Assembly: GCA_902775735.1 (NCBI GenBank)
Contig: CACYNH010000001.1
Location: forward strand, 1 to 64,000
Direction: 5' to 3'
DNA length: 64,000 bases
Source of the DNA: an uncultured Erysipelotrichaceae bacterium
Lineage (GTDB): Bacteria; Bacillota_I; Bacilli_A; Erysipelotrichales; Erysipelotrichaceae
Shown: positions 8,153-16,988 of the stretch, one piece after another
How the letters are laid out: each line of letters begins with the position of its first letter
Position numbering within the stretch: position 1 is the stretch's first letter
The notes under the pieces: model-generated
Told to the model about the DNA's origin: nothing
The model's input: only the letters and a program-made list of their open reading frames with translations
Databases searched by the model: none
Position numbers and translations under genes: made by a program

Positions 8153-9220
8153 TCAGAAACCATTCACCTGTATCCCGATTCCGGGTTCATCGGAAAGAGT
8201 GATCTTTCCGCCTTCTGAAACAAATCCGCCTGTGATCCAGTCGCAATGGCTGAAGAAAGTGATGTCAAGATCGATTTTAGAGATATTTCTTCTCGCCGCC
8301 GCCACATGCATGGCCGCCGTATTGGCGATGACGCTTTCTCCCATACATCCCAGCATGCAGAACATATCCGCCGCTTCGGCGATGGCATTAATCCTTAACG
8401 CCGGCTCAATCCCGCCGCACTTCATCAGTTTGATATTCATCCCGTCGCACGCCCGCATGGAAGCTAAACGCAATGCGTCTGCCGGCAGATGGCAGCTTTC
8501 ATCGGCGATGATCGGCAGTGTGCTTCTCATTTTAATTTCCTTCATGCCTTCAAAATCAAAATCGCGCAATGGCTGCTCAATCAGTTCGATATTGAGTTCT
8601 TTGAGAAGCGGCTCAATCTGAAGTGTTTCCTTGAGCGACCAGCCCTGGTTGGCGTCCACCCTGAGGATCACATCATCCCCGACCGTTTTGCGGATGGCTT
8701 TCATTCTTGCGCTGTCTGAGACAATGTCATGGCCCAGCTTGATTTTGAGGATACTGAAGCCTTTGTTCTTCCACTCAAGGCAGTCTTCCGCCATCGCTTC
8801 CGGCGTGGAGATGCCGATCGTCACATCTGATTCAAGATGAGGATCACTGCCGCCAAGATATTTATAAAGAGGCACTCCCATCTTTTTGGCGGCGATGTCA
8901 TAGCACGCGATATCAAACGCTGCCTTGACGGCGGTATGGCCATGGTACATGGAATCCATGACTGTATGGATGTTCTGGATCGCCGTGGGATCGGTTCCGA
9001 TGAGTTTCTTTCTGAATTCATCGGCGATGACCATGCAGGTGTCCAGATTGTCGCCGGTGACATATTCCAGCGGTCCGGCCTCCCCGTATCCGCTGATTCC
9101 TTCATCGGTATCGATTCTTAAAACCATTGTCTGAAAACCGTAAAGAACCGCAAAGGCGATTTCGAACGGTTTGTTGAAGGCAAATTCTGCCTTTGTCATT
9201 GTGATTTCCGTGATTTTCAT
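8153..9220 (-). CDS. dipeptide epimerase (enolase superfamily)
   Basis: A 355-residue muconate-lactonizing-type member of the enolase superfamily, most like L-Ala-D/L-Glu epimerases. Visible residues are the catalytic KxK in ILKIKLG, the metal ligands Asp in RVDANQGW, Glu in LIEQPL and Asp in IIADES, the second catalytic Lys in KLMKCGG, and a C-terminal DLD that in epimerases contacts the dipeptide amino group. The start at 9220 matches the family N terminus (KITEI) and has GGCGGAAG upstream; the open frame extends further but through the promoter. It is the first gene of a two-gene operon with the serine hydrolase. Confidence 0.88.
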   Translation of the reverse strand: MKITEITMTKAEFAFNKPFEIAFAVLYGFQTMVLRIDTDEGISGYGEAGPLEYVTGDNLDTCMVIADEFRKKLIGTDPTAIQNIHTVMDSMYHGHTAVKAAFDIACYDIAAKKMGVPLYKYLGGSDPHLESDVTIGISTPEAMAEDCLEWKNKGFSILKIKLGHDIVSDSARMKAIRKTVGDDVILRVDANQGWSLKETLQIEPLLKELNIELIEQPLRDFDFEGMKEIKMRSTLPIIADESCHLPADALRLASMRACDGMNIKLMKCGGIEPALRINAIAEAADMFCMLGCMGESVIANTAAMHVAAARRNISKIDLDITFFSHCDWITGGFVSEGGKITLSDEPGIGIQVNGF

Positions 9221-9245
9221 AGGTGCTTCCGCCTGTAATACATGC

Positions 9246-9280
9246 ATTATAGTACGGTCTTTCGAACATGCGGGCATGTT
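9246..9280 (-). promoter_or_regulatory. promoter with palindromic operator, epimerase operon
   Basis: TATAAT at 9246-9251 (minus strand). A perfect palindrome AACATGC-GG-GCATGTT at 9265-9280 covers the -35 position, where no consensus hexamer is seen. This suggests an activator or repressor site. Confidence 0.6.
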
Positions 9281-9292
9281 ACCGGAAAAGTC

Positions 9293-9323
9293 AAAAAAAG
9301 GTTCACCCTGCGAAGAGTGAACC
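9293..9323 (-). terminator. intrinsic terminator of nucleoside transporter operon
   Basis: Minus strand GGTTCAC (9323-9317), loop of 10, GTGAACC (9306-9300), then a T run (9299-9293). Confidence 0.9.
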
Positions 9324-9350
9324 CTCTGGAAATCCTGTATGATTCTGACC

Positions 9351-10292
9351 TTAACGCATGCCCTTGTCGTAAGGAATACCTTCGGCTTTGGGCGCCTTGG
9401 AATTCTTTGATGTGAAGGCAAGGATGATCAGGGAGATGATATAAGGCATCATGTTGTAGACGGTACTTGGAATGCCAAGACCGGCCAGGAACGAGAAGCC
9501 TGTGTAGACGTTGGAAAGAGCGCGGAAGAAACCGAACAGCAGTGCCGCAAGAGCGATCTTTGTCGGTTTCCACTGACCGAAGATCATAACCGCCAGGGCC
9601 AGGAAGCCGAAACCGGCAACGCCGACCTCAAATTTCCATTCGGAAACGCCGGCAAGGATATAGACGATGCCGCCCAGTCCGCCAAGGGCGCCTGAGATCA
9701 GAACGCCGCTCCATCTCATCTTGTAGACATTGATACCGACCGAGTCAGCCGCCTGCGGATTTTCACCGCACGCCTGCAGACGCAGTCCGAATCTTGTTCT
9801 GTAGAGGACAAACCAGGAGACAGCCAACAGGATCACCGCCAGTAACATGAACCAGTTGAACTCGAAACCGCCGATTCTGACGATGAAGGCGTTCTTCTGG
9901 GAGATGTACTGCAGGGTTGAGGATGTGTTGTCCGGGTTTTTGGAAGCGTTGTATGCGGAGACAAAGACAGTCGCTGCCGCTGTCGCCAGCATGTTCATGG
10001 CGGTTCCGATCAGGGTCTGGTCAGCCTTGAAGCGGATGGCCGCAACACCAAGCAGACAGGAATACAGAACGCCGAAGACAACCGCCGCGATGGCTGTGAC
10101 AAACACCATGACAAATCCGCTGGTGCCCGCCGGTAAGAGATTCATCGCCAGGGCGCCGCCAAGAGCGCCAATGACCATGATGCCCTCTAAGCCCAGGTTG
10201 ATGATACCGGAATGTTCGGAGAAGCAGCCGCCCAGCGCCACCAGCATCAGGACGGAGGCGAATATAATCGTATACTGAAGCAGGAGTACCAT
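9351..10292 (-). CDS. nucleoside ABC transporter permease (NupQ-like)
   Basis: A 313-residue BPD_transp_2-type permease with about eight to nine membrane segments. The phrase INLGLEGIMVIGALGGALA at the N terminus and GENPQAADSVGINVYKMRW are hallmarks of the purine nucleoside (Nup/Bmp) and ribose-type importers. It is the last gene of the four-gene cluster and overlaps the previous permease by one base (TAATG), implying translational coupling. Confidence 0.9.
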   Translation of the reverse strand: MVLLLQYTIIFASVLMLVALGGCFSEHSGIINLGLEGIMVIGALGGALAMNLLPAGTSGFVMVFVTAIAAVVFGVLYSCLLGVAAIRFKADQTLIGTAMNMLATAAATVFVSAYNASKNPDNTSSTLQYISQKNAFIVRIGGFEFNWFMLLAVILLAVSWFVLYRTRFGLRLQACGENPQAADSVGINVYKMRWSGVLISGALGGLGGIVYILAGVSEWKFEVGVAGFGFLALAVMIFGQWKPTKIALAALLFGFFRALSNVYTGFSFLAGLGIPSTVYNMMPYIISLIILAFTSKNSKAPKAEGIPYDKGMR

Positions 10293-11416
10293 TATGCATT
10301 ACCTCCTTCCGCCTTTTTCGCTTTTTTCTCTTCGCTCTTTGCGATCCGCGCGTTCATGACTGTCTTGAAGAAGAGCACGAATCCGCAGAGGTAAATAATG
10401 ACTGCCGAAATCAGATCGGAGATTTCAGCCGGATATAAGGAGCGGTTGATCAGTGCGCCGCCGTCGGTGATCGACTGGATGAAGTATGAGGAGAAGATCG
10501 TTCCGATCGGGCTCAGACCGCCAAGGAATGTCGCCGCGATGCCGTTAAAGCCCATGCCCGGAACGGATGTCTGGGTGGTGGCCCACTGCTGGTAGCCGGA
10601 CAGGAACAGGAATGCCGCACCGACCGCAGCCAGGGCACCGCCGATGGCCAGGGTCACGATAATGTTCTGCTTTTCCTTCATACCGGCATATCTTGAAGCT
10701 TCCTTGTTGAAGCCGGTGGCTCTGAGCTCATAGCCGAACTTTGTCTTTTCCAGCACAACCCAGATCGCGACCGCGATCAGGACTGCCAGCGGAATTGCCA
10801 ATGTAACATATTTGTTGTTGGCAAAGAGTCCTTCCATGCCTAATGTCGGTAAAAGTCCTTTCGGATTGGCTGAGGCAAGGCCCTGGGTATAAGGGCTGGC
10901 CGGATCCTTGACAGAAGGATTGGAAAGAATGGTATTGGCTGTATACAGGGTAATCCAGTTGAGCATGATGCCCGAAATGACCTCATTGACATTTCTGTAT
11001 GCCTTGAGGAATCCGGAAAGGGCACCGAGAACAGCACCGGCACAGGCAGCCGCGATCAGACAGACGAACCACGGCAGCTTGAGACCGATCGCGCAGAACA
11101 GAGCGGCGCAGGCACCGGCTTCGTACTGACCGGCGGCACCGATGTTGAAGAGGCCCACCTTATAGCAGAAGCAGACGCTCAGCGCGCACATCAGAAGCGG
11201 CGCTGTCTTTGCCAGCGTGTTGCCGAAGGCCTTCAGTTTTGCCGGTCCCGAACTTCTGGTCAGGAAGTTGCCGAGGATTGTGGTGATCGCCTTGAAAGAA
11301 CCGGATGGATTGATGATTGACAGGATAATGAAACCGACGAAGAGACCCGCGGCAATGCAGATCAGGGAGGAAATCAGCGTCTGAACTGCCGGTTTCTTCC
11401 AGAAACTCTCTTTCAT
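10292..11416 (-). CDS. nucleoside ABC transporter permease (NupP-like)
   Basis: A 374-residue permease paralogous to its downstream neighbour. FNIGAAGQYEAGACAALF and YELRATGFNKEASRYAGMK are the conserved loop sequences of this family; about ten hydrophobic segments. It forms a heterodimer channel with the next permease. Start and stop overlap its neighbours by one base on each side, and GGAGG precedes the start. Confidence 0.9.
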   Translation of the reverse strand: MKESFWKKPAVQTLISSLICIAAGLFVGFIILSIINPSGSFKAITTILGNFLTRSSGPAKLKAFGNTLAKTAPLLMCALSVCFCYKVGLFNIGAAGQYEAGACAALFCAIGLKLPWFVCLIAAACAGAVLGALSGFLKAYRNVNEVISGIMLNWITLYTANTILSNPSVKDPASPYTQGLASANPKGLLPTLGMEGLFANNKYVTLAIPLAVLIAVAIWVVLEKTKFGYELRATGFNKEASRYAGMKEKQNIIVTLAIGGALAAVGAAFLFLSGYQQWATTQTSVPGMGFNGIAATFLGGLSPIGTIFSSYFIQSITDGGALINRSLYPAEISDLISAVIIYLCGFVLFFKTVMNARIAKSEEKKAKKAEGGNA

Positions 11417-12957
11417 TATGCGGCCTCCTTTCCGGTATTGCGTTTTGCGCCCGCCATGTAAAGACCGAGCTCTTCAGGCGTTGTCTTCTTCGGATCAAGC
11501 TCACCGACGATCTCGCCTTCATACATGACGAGGATTCTGTCGGAAACATTGAGGACTTCTTCAAGTTCCAGGGAGACAAGCAGGACCGCCTTGCCGGCGT
11601 CTCTTTCCCGGATCAGGTTGCGGTGGACGCCTTCGATGGCGCCGACGTCAAGGCCTCTGGTCGGCTGGACTGCCAGCAGCAGTTCATGCGGTCTGTCGAT
11701 TTCACGGCCGATGATCGCCTTCTGCTGGTTGCCGCCGGACATGGATCTTGCGGCAGTGATGGCGCCCTGACCTGAGCGGACGTCGTATTCGCCGATCAGC
11801 TTATCGGCGTAATCCCTGATTTCCTTTCTCTTGAGGAAACCGGCCTTGGATGTGAACTGCGGCTCAAAGTAGAGCTGCAGGATCATGTTGTATTCCAGTG
11901 AGTAGTCCAGAACCAGACCGTGCTTGTGGCGGTCTTCGGGAATGTGGCTCATCAGCTCTGAACGTGAGCGGATACTTGATTTTGTGATATCCCTGCCGCA
12001 CAGCGTGATCTTTCCGGAGACCAGCGGTTCAAGGCCTGAGAGGCCGTAGACAAATTCCGACTGGCCGTTGCCGTCGATGCCGGCGATACAGACGATTTCA
12101 CCGGAGCGCACCTGCAGCGAAACATTCTTGACCGCGTTGTTTTTATGAACCTTGGAGGCGACGGTCATATTCTCGATATCAAGGACAACCTTGCCGGGCT
12201 TTGCCGGTTCTTTTTCAACGACGAGCTGGACGTCGCGGCCGACCATCATTCTTGAGAGTTCGGCTTCGTTTGTGTCTTTGACATTGACAGTGCCGATGTA
12301 TTTGCCCTTGCGCAGTACGGAGACTCTGTCGGCGACTTCCATGATTTCGTTGAGCTTATGGGAAATGAAGAGAATCGACTTGCCTTCACGGGCAAGGTTC
12401 TTCATGATCTGCATGAGTTCCTCGATTTCCTGGGGCGTGAGCACCGCGGTCGGCTCATCGAAGATCAGGATTTCATTGTCGCGGTAGAGCATCTTGAGAA
12501 TTTCGGTTCTCTGCTGCATACCGACGGTGATGTCTTCGATGAGAGCGTCCGGATCAACATACAGACCGTACTTTTCAGATAATTCAATGACTTTTTTTCT
12601 GGCTTCGTCCATCTGGAGAACACCGTTTTTGGTTGTTTCGACACCGAGAATGATGTTCTGCAGAACAGTAAAGCACTGGACCAGTTTGAAATGCTGGTGG
12701 ACCATGCCGATTCCCAGTTCATTCGCGTCGTTGGGGTCGTTGATTTTAACCTCCACGCCGTCTTTCTTGATGATGCCCTCCTCAGCCTGGTAAAGACCGA
12801 AAAGAACGGACATCAGTGTCGACTTGCCGGCGCCGTTTTCACCCAGCAGAGCGAGAATCTCGCCTTTCTTCAGCTGGATGGTGACATTATCATTCGCAAT
12901 GATACCGGGGAATCGCTTCGTGATGTTCAGCATCTCAATTGCATATGGAGCATCCAT
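11416..12957 (-). CDS. nucleoside ABC transporter ATP-binding protein (NupO-like)
   Basis: A 513-residue protein with two fused ABC domains. The first has Walker A GENGAGKST and Walker B LIFDEPTAVLTP, with signature ITVGMQQR. The second has the degenerate Walker A GIDGNGQSE and signature SMSGGNQQK, as usual for Nup/Rbs-type ATPases where one site is inactive. It energises uptake through the two permeases. GGGAGG precedes the start. It lies 89 nt after the binding-protein gene, behind a terminator, so it is probably expressed at a lower level. Confidence 0.92.
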   Translation of the reverse strand: MDAPYAIEMLNITKRFPGIIANDNVTIQLKKGEILALLGENGAGKSTLMSVLFGLYQAEEGIIKKDGVEVKINDPNDANELGIGMVHQHFKLVQCFTVLQNIILGVETTKNGVLQMDEARKKVIELSEKYGLYVDPDALIEDITVGMQQRTEILKMLYRDNEILIFDEPTAVLTPQEIEELMQIMKNLAREGKSILFISHKLNEIMEVADRVSVLRKGKYIGTVNVKDTNEAELSRMMVGRDVQLVVEKEPAKPGKVVLDIENMTVASKVHKNNAVKNVSLQVRSGEIVCIAGIDGNGQSEFVYGLSGLEPLVSGKITLCGRDITKSSIRSRSELMSHIPEDRHKHGLVLDYSLEYNMILQLYFEPQFTSKAGFLKRKEIRDYADKLIGEYDVRSGQGAITAARSMSGGNQQKAIIGREIDRPHELLLAVQPTRGLDVGAIEGVHRNLIRERDAGKAVLLVSLELEEVLNVSDRILVMYEGEIVGELDPKKTTPEELGLYMAGAKRNTGKEAA

Positions 12958-12993
12958 GATTGCTATTCCTCCCTGCTTCTTTCTTTATATTAT

Positions 12994-13031
12994 AAAAAAA
13001 AAGACTGACAGATGAAAGATTCTGTCAGTCT
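12994..13031 (-). terminator. internal terminator between BMP lipoprotein and transporter genes
   Basis: Minus strand AGACTGACAGA (13031-13021), loop of 8, TCTGTCAGTCT (13012-13002) and a run of eight or nine T. The 11-bp stem is perfect. Placed inside the operon, it likely gives excess binding protein over ABC subunits. Confidence 0.92.
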
Positions 13032-13046
13032 TATTTTGCGGATTGA

Positions 13047-14231
13047 TTAACCCTTGATCTTACCCTGGTCGTCAACCTTGACAACCTGTGTTTCAGGCAT
13101 TGCTTCGATGCTGTTGGAAACCTTGATTTCGCCCTTGAACATCTTGCTTACGAGATCCTTGTAGTCGTCAGCTGTGAACTTGCCGTCTTCGAACTGTGTG
13201 GAAGCAGGGAGCTGGACGAAGTTCTCTTCCGGATTTTCGGAAACAAGACCGAGAGTCTGGACCTGGCCCTTGTAGGAATCCCAGCCGCCTTCAACGATCG
13301 CTGTGAGCAGTGATCTGACTGTCGGAGCCAGACCCTTCATAGCGGAAGTGACTGTCATGCCTGCGCCGTAGTCGCCGTCGATGATGGCAGCCTGGTCAAC
13401 GTCAACGCCGATGACCTTAGCGTTTGTTTTCGCTGCTGCTTCTGCTGCGGATGTGTAGATGCCGCCGCCGCAAGCGAAGACAACTTCTGTGCCTGCGCCA
13501 TACCATGTGTCCATAACAGCTGTGATGTCAGCGTCGCCGAAGAACTGGCCGCCGTAGACATACTTCATTTCAACATCTGTGAGTCCGAGTTCAACTGCAG
13601 CTGCGTCTGCGCCCTGGACATAGCCATAGCCATAACGCTGAACTGCCGGAACAGCCATACCGCCGAGGAAGCCGAGCTTTGTGTAGCCGAGCTTGACTGC
13701 TGCGTAGCCAGCCATGTAGCCGGCGAGCTCTTCCTGGTAAACTGCGCTGAAGAGGTTGTCAGCTTTGAAAGCTGTTCCGCCGTTTGCTTCTGACAGGTCA
13801 TATTCAGAAACATCGAGGGCGACGAACTTGACATCCGGATATGTCGGTGCTGTTTCCACGATCGCTGCTGCGAATGCGTAGCCAGGCATAACGATGACGT
13901 TGTAGCCTTCTTCGATCGCCTGTTCGATGGAAGCGACACGGTCAGCGTCAGCGTCTGTAGCCGGCTGCTTGTAAGTGAATTCGAGACCGTTTGCGTCTGC
14001 GAAGGCCTTGCATGCTTCGTATGTTGTCTGGTTGAAGGACTGGTCGGTGATCTTGCCGTAGTCAGTTACCATGGCAACCTTGACATCGGAAGCTGCGGTG
14101 GGCTGTTCTTCGTCTGTTGTCGCTGTTTCGTCTTCTTTTGCGGTGTCATCTGCTGCGGGTGTGCTTGAGCTGCAGGCAACGAGGCTTAAGCTCATGACGC
14201 CTGCGAGCATAGCAGGTACGATTTTCTTCAT
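13047..14231 (-). CDS. BMP family substrate-binding lipoprotein
   Basis: A 394-residue lipoprotein with signal peptide and lipobox LVAC (Cys at about residue 20), followed by a Thr/Glu/Asp-rich linker to about residue 48. The PF02608 Bmp/PnrA domain begins VKVAMVTDYGKITDQSFNQTTYE, and the conserved Asp and Phe/Trp pocket residues of purine nucleoside binders fit. It captures nucleosides for the downstream NupOPQ-like importer. TTGGAGGAAAAG precedes the start. The gene heads the operon and is followed by a strong terminator. Confidence 0.9.
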   Translation of the reverse strand: MKKIVPAMLAGVMSLSLVACSSSTPAADDTAKEDETATTDEEQPTAASDVKVAMVTDYGKITDQSFNQTTYEACKAFADANGLEFTYKQPATDADADRVASIEQAIEEGYNVIVMPGYAFAAAIVETAPTYPDVKFVALDVSEYDLSEANGGTAFKADNLFSAVYQEELAGYMAGYAAVKLGYTKLGFLGGMAVPAVQRYGYGYVQGADAAAVELGLTDVEMKYVYGGQFFGDADITAVMDTWYGAGTEVVFACGGGIYTSAAEAAAKTNAKVIGVDVDQAAIIDGDYGAGMTVTSAMKGLAPTVRSLLTAIVEGGWDSYKGQVQTLGLVSENPEENFVQLPASTQFEDGKFTADDYKDLVSKMFKGEIKVSNSIEAMPETQVVKVDDQGKIKG

Positions 14232-14258
14232 TCTTTTCCTCCAATGTGAATAATCACA

Positions 14259-14286
14259 CTGTTATTTTAGATTGTTGGCATGTCAA
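14259..14286 (-). promoter_or_regulatory. probable promoter of BMP operon
   Basis: Minus-strand TTGACA at 14286-14281 is a perfect -35; the -10 at about 16 nt (TAACAG) is weak. No riboswitch-like conserved structure was recognised in the leader. Confidence 0.45.
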
Positions 14287-14449
14287 CTGCAATGTTTTTC
14301 GGGTGAAACTGCAGCTGAAACAGGTGATTCTTAAAGTGCGCGTTTTCAGAAAAGCGGATGTTCTTTTTCATTTCTGAGCTGTTCGTCATGATTGTACATT
14401 GATGGGGATTATTGCTATAATTTCCTGCGGATATTAATAAGGAGACGCG

Positions 14450-15847
14450 ATGGTATTCAGCAGCCTGACATTCCTGTTTGCCTACCTGCCTGCCGTACTG
14501 GCAGTTTATTTTATGGTCCCTGCCCGCTGGCGGAATCTGGTCCTGCTTCTGGTCAGCCTTTTCTTCTATGGCTGGGGCGAGCCGGTCTATGTGCTGATGA
14601 TGATCGCCTCAATCCTTGCCAACTGGTATTTCGGTACCCGTGTCGGCATGTACAGAGATAAAAACAAAGAGGAAGCGAAACGGTGGCTGATGATCTGCAT
14701 CATCTTCAACCTGGCGTTACTGGGCTTCTTCAAATACTTTGATTTCTTCGCCGAAAACCTCAATGCTCTGGGGCTTTCGTTCATCAGGCCGCTGAAGCTG
14801 GGACTGCCGATCGGCATCAGCTTCTACACCTTCCAGGCAATGTCCTATCCGATTGACGTCTACCGCCATGACACCGACCCGCAGAGAAGCGCGGTTGCCT
14901 TCGGCGCCTATGTCACCATGTTCCCGCAGCTCATCGCCGGTCCGATTGTCCGCTACAAGGATATCGCCCGCCAGCTGGAAAAAAGACATGAGAATCTCGA
15001 TCAGTTCTATAACGGCGTGCTGCGATTTGTCACAGGCTTATGCAAGAAGGTGCTTTTAGCCAACAGCGCCGGCCAGGTGTTTGAGGCGATCAGTTCCCTG
15101 CCGCAGAATCAGACAAGCGTCATCGGCGCCTGGATCGGCATCCTCTGCTATACATTCCAGATCTATTTTGACTTCTCCGGCTATTCCGACATGGCAATCG
15201 GTCTGGGCAAAATGTTCGGCTTCGATTTCCTGGAGAACTTCAATTATCCTTATATTTCAAAATCCATCACCGAATTCTGGAGGCGGTGGCACATGTCGCT
15301 GTCCTACTGGTTCCGTGATTATGTCTATATTCCCCTTGGCGGCAACCGCAAAGGCCTGCCAAGGCAGATCGTCAACATCATGATCGTCTGGCTGCTGACC
15401 GGCTTCTGGCATGGCGCTTCCTGGAACTTTGTCATGTGGGGCGTCTTCTACGGAATCGTGCTGATCATCGAAAAGCTCTTCCTGCTTAAGTATCTGGAAA
15501 AAGCGCCGGGCTGGCTTCAGCACATCTATACCATGCTGGTGGTGATCATCGCCTGGGTTCTCTTCGCCTTTACCGACATCTCCTTTGCCTTAAAGTATCT
15601 TGGCATGATGTTCGGCGGCGCAGCGTCCTTCATCAACGCGGAAGCCTTCTGGTTCCTGCGCTCCAACCTGGTCATGATGATCATCTGCGCGATTGCCTGC
15701 ACGCCCATCGCCAAAACAAAGCTCAACATCTTTAAGCGCAGAGGATTTGAAGCGGCAATTCCCCTGGCGGTACTGCTGGCATTGCTGGCATGCACGGCGT
15801 TCATCGTTGACGCTTCTTATAACCCGTTCCTTTATTTCAGATTCTGA
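14450..15847 (+). CDS. MBOAT O-acyltransferase (AlgI/PatA-like)
   Basis: A 465-residue multi-spanning acyltransferase. MVFSSLTFLFAYLPAV at the start, GISFYTFQAMSYPIDVYR, ITEFWRRWHMSLSYWFRDYVYIPLGG and the catalytic His in LLTGFWHGASWNF are diagnostic of the AlgI/DltB-like group. Such proteins pass acetyl groups across the membrane to cell-surface or secreted polysaccharides. AAGGAG precedes the start. The next gene encodes its usual extracytoplasmic partner. Confidence 0.93.
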   Translation: MVFSSLTFLFAYLPAVLAVYFMVPARWRNLVLLLVSLFFYGWGEPVYVLMMIASILANWYFGTRVGMYRDKNKEEAKRWLMICIIFNLALLGFFKYFDFFAENLNALGLSFIRPLKLGLPIGISFYTFQAMSYPIDVYRHDTDPQRSAVAFGAYVTMFPQLIAGPIVRYKDIARQLEKRHENLDQFYNGVLRFVTGLCKKVLLANSAGQVFEAISSLPQNQTSVIGAWIGILCYTFQIYFDFSGYSDMAIGLGKMFGFDFLENFNYPYISKSITEFWRRWHMSLSYWFRDYVYIPLGGNRKGLPRQIVNIMIVWLLTGFWHGASWNFVMWGVFYGIVLIIEKLFLLKYLEKAPGWLQHIYTMLVVIIAWVLFAFTDISFALKYLGMMFGGAASFINAEAFWFLRSNLVMMIICAIACTPIAKTKLNIFKRRGFEAAIPLAVLLALLACTAFIVDASYNPFLYFRF

Positions 15848-15855
15848 GGTGACTT

Positions 15856-16983
15856 ATGAAAACAGGCAGAAAGAGAAGAAAGCTGATCATTCAGGGCATC
15901 ACATGCCTGGTTTTCGTATGCTTTGTTTTCCTGCTGACTTTCATCAACCTCTTTTCAAAGAAGGTCTACTTCTCCGACAATGAAAACCGCGCCCTTTCGC
16001 CGGGCGTTGACAGCAGCATCAGAAACATTCTCTTCGGCACCTTCGACACCGACTTTGAAACCTGGTTCTCCGACCACTTCGCCTTCCGCGACAGATGGAT
16101 TGAGATCAAGGCTTCGCTGCGCAAGGATCTTTTAACAGCCGAAAACAACGGTGTCTATTATTCCCATGACGGCAGACTGATCCAGCAGTTCCTCACTTAT
16201 GACGAAAAGACAGTTGAAGACAACATCTCCTACCTTCAGGAATTTTCCGATGAGAATAACGTGACCCTCAATGTCATGCTGGTGCCGGGGGCTTCCACCG
16301 GAGAAAAAGGATATCTCCCCTTCGGGGCGGCGAATGTCGATGAAAAAGAACTGATTCAAAGCATCGGCGAAAAGCTCAAAGGACAGAACTTCATCGATCT
16401 CACACAGCTCATGAATCCGAAGGATGACAACTATTTCGAAACCGATCACCACTGGAATCACAAAGGCGCGAAGATCGGCTATGACGCCATCTGCAAAAAT
16501 GTCCTGAAGAAGGAAGTCGGCACGTTCAGTCTTGCCAAAGTCTCGGATAACTTCAAAGGAACGATGTATTCAAAATCCGGCGCCTTCTGGACAAAACCCG
16601 ATGAAATCTGGCGGATGGATCCGGCCAACGGTCTCGAGGTCAAAGTGCAGTATGACGACGGCAGAGAGACATCATCATTGTTTGAAGATAAAAACCTTAA
16701 GATCAAGGACCAGTATACCTACTACCTTGACGGCAACCACGGCTATGTCCATATCACCACAAACGTTCCGAACAAAAAGAAGGCGATCATCATCAAGGAC
16801 AGCTATTCACATATCCTGATCCCCTATCTTGCGGCGGAATACAGTGAACTGGAAGTTTTCGACCTGCGCTATTATCACGAGCAGGTCTCCACCCATCTCA
16901 AAGACAGAACGGAAACCGACGTCTATGTCATCTATGGCATTGAGACATTCTGTTCAGACACCAATCTGGCGATCCTCTGGTAA
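15856..16983 (+). CDS. DHHW family (AlgJ/AlgX-like) extracytoplasmic protein
   Basis: A 375-residue protein with one N-terminal membrane anchor (about 9-31) and an SGNH-hydrolase-like outer domain. The name-giving DHHW is in FETDHHWNHKGAKIGYDAI; a Ser in IIIKDSYSH is the likely nucleophile. In AlgI systems this partner transfers the acyl group to the sugar polymer. The gene follows the MBOAT gene by 8 nt with GAGGTGA before its start, so the pair is one functional unit. Confidence 0.88.
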   Translation: MKTGRKRRKLIIQGITCLVFVCFVFLLTFINLFSKKVYFSDNENRALSPGVDSSIRNILFGTFDTDFETWFSDHFAFRDRWIEIKASLRKDLLTAENNGVYYSHDGRLIQQFLTYDEKTVEDNISYLQEFSDENNVTLNVMLVPGASTGEKGYLPFGAANVDEKELIQSIGEKLKGQNFIDLTQLMNPKDDNYFETDHHWNHKGAKIGYDAICKNVLKKEVGTFSLAKVSDNFKGTMYSKSGAFWTKPDEIWRMDPANGLEVKVQYDDGRETSSLFEDKNLKIKDQYTYYLDGNHGYVHITTNVPNKKKAIIIKDSYSHILIPYLAAEYSELEVFDLRYYHEQVSTHLKDRTETDVYVIYGIETFCSDTNLAILW

Positions 16984-16988
16984 GTATT

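Noticed and set aside
14232..14449. Purine riboswitch before the nucleoside importer
   Set aside because: No conserved purine aptamer core or anti-terminator pair could be recognised in the leader.
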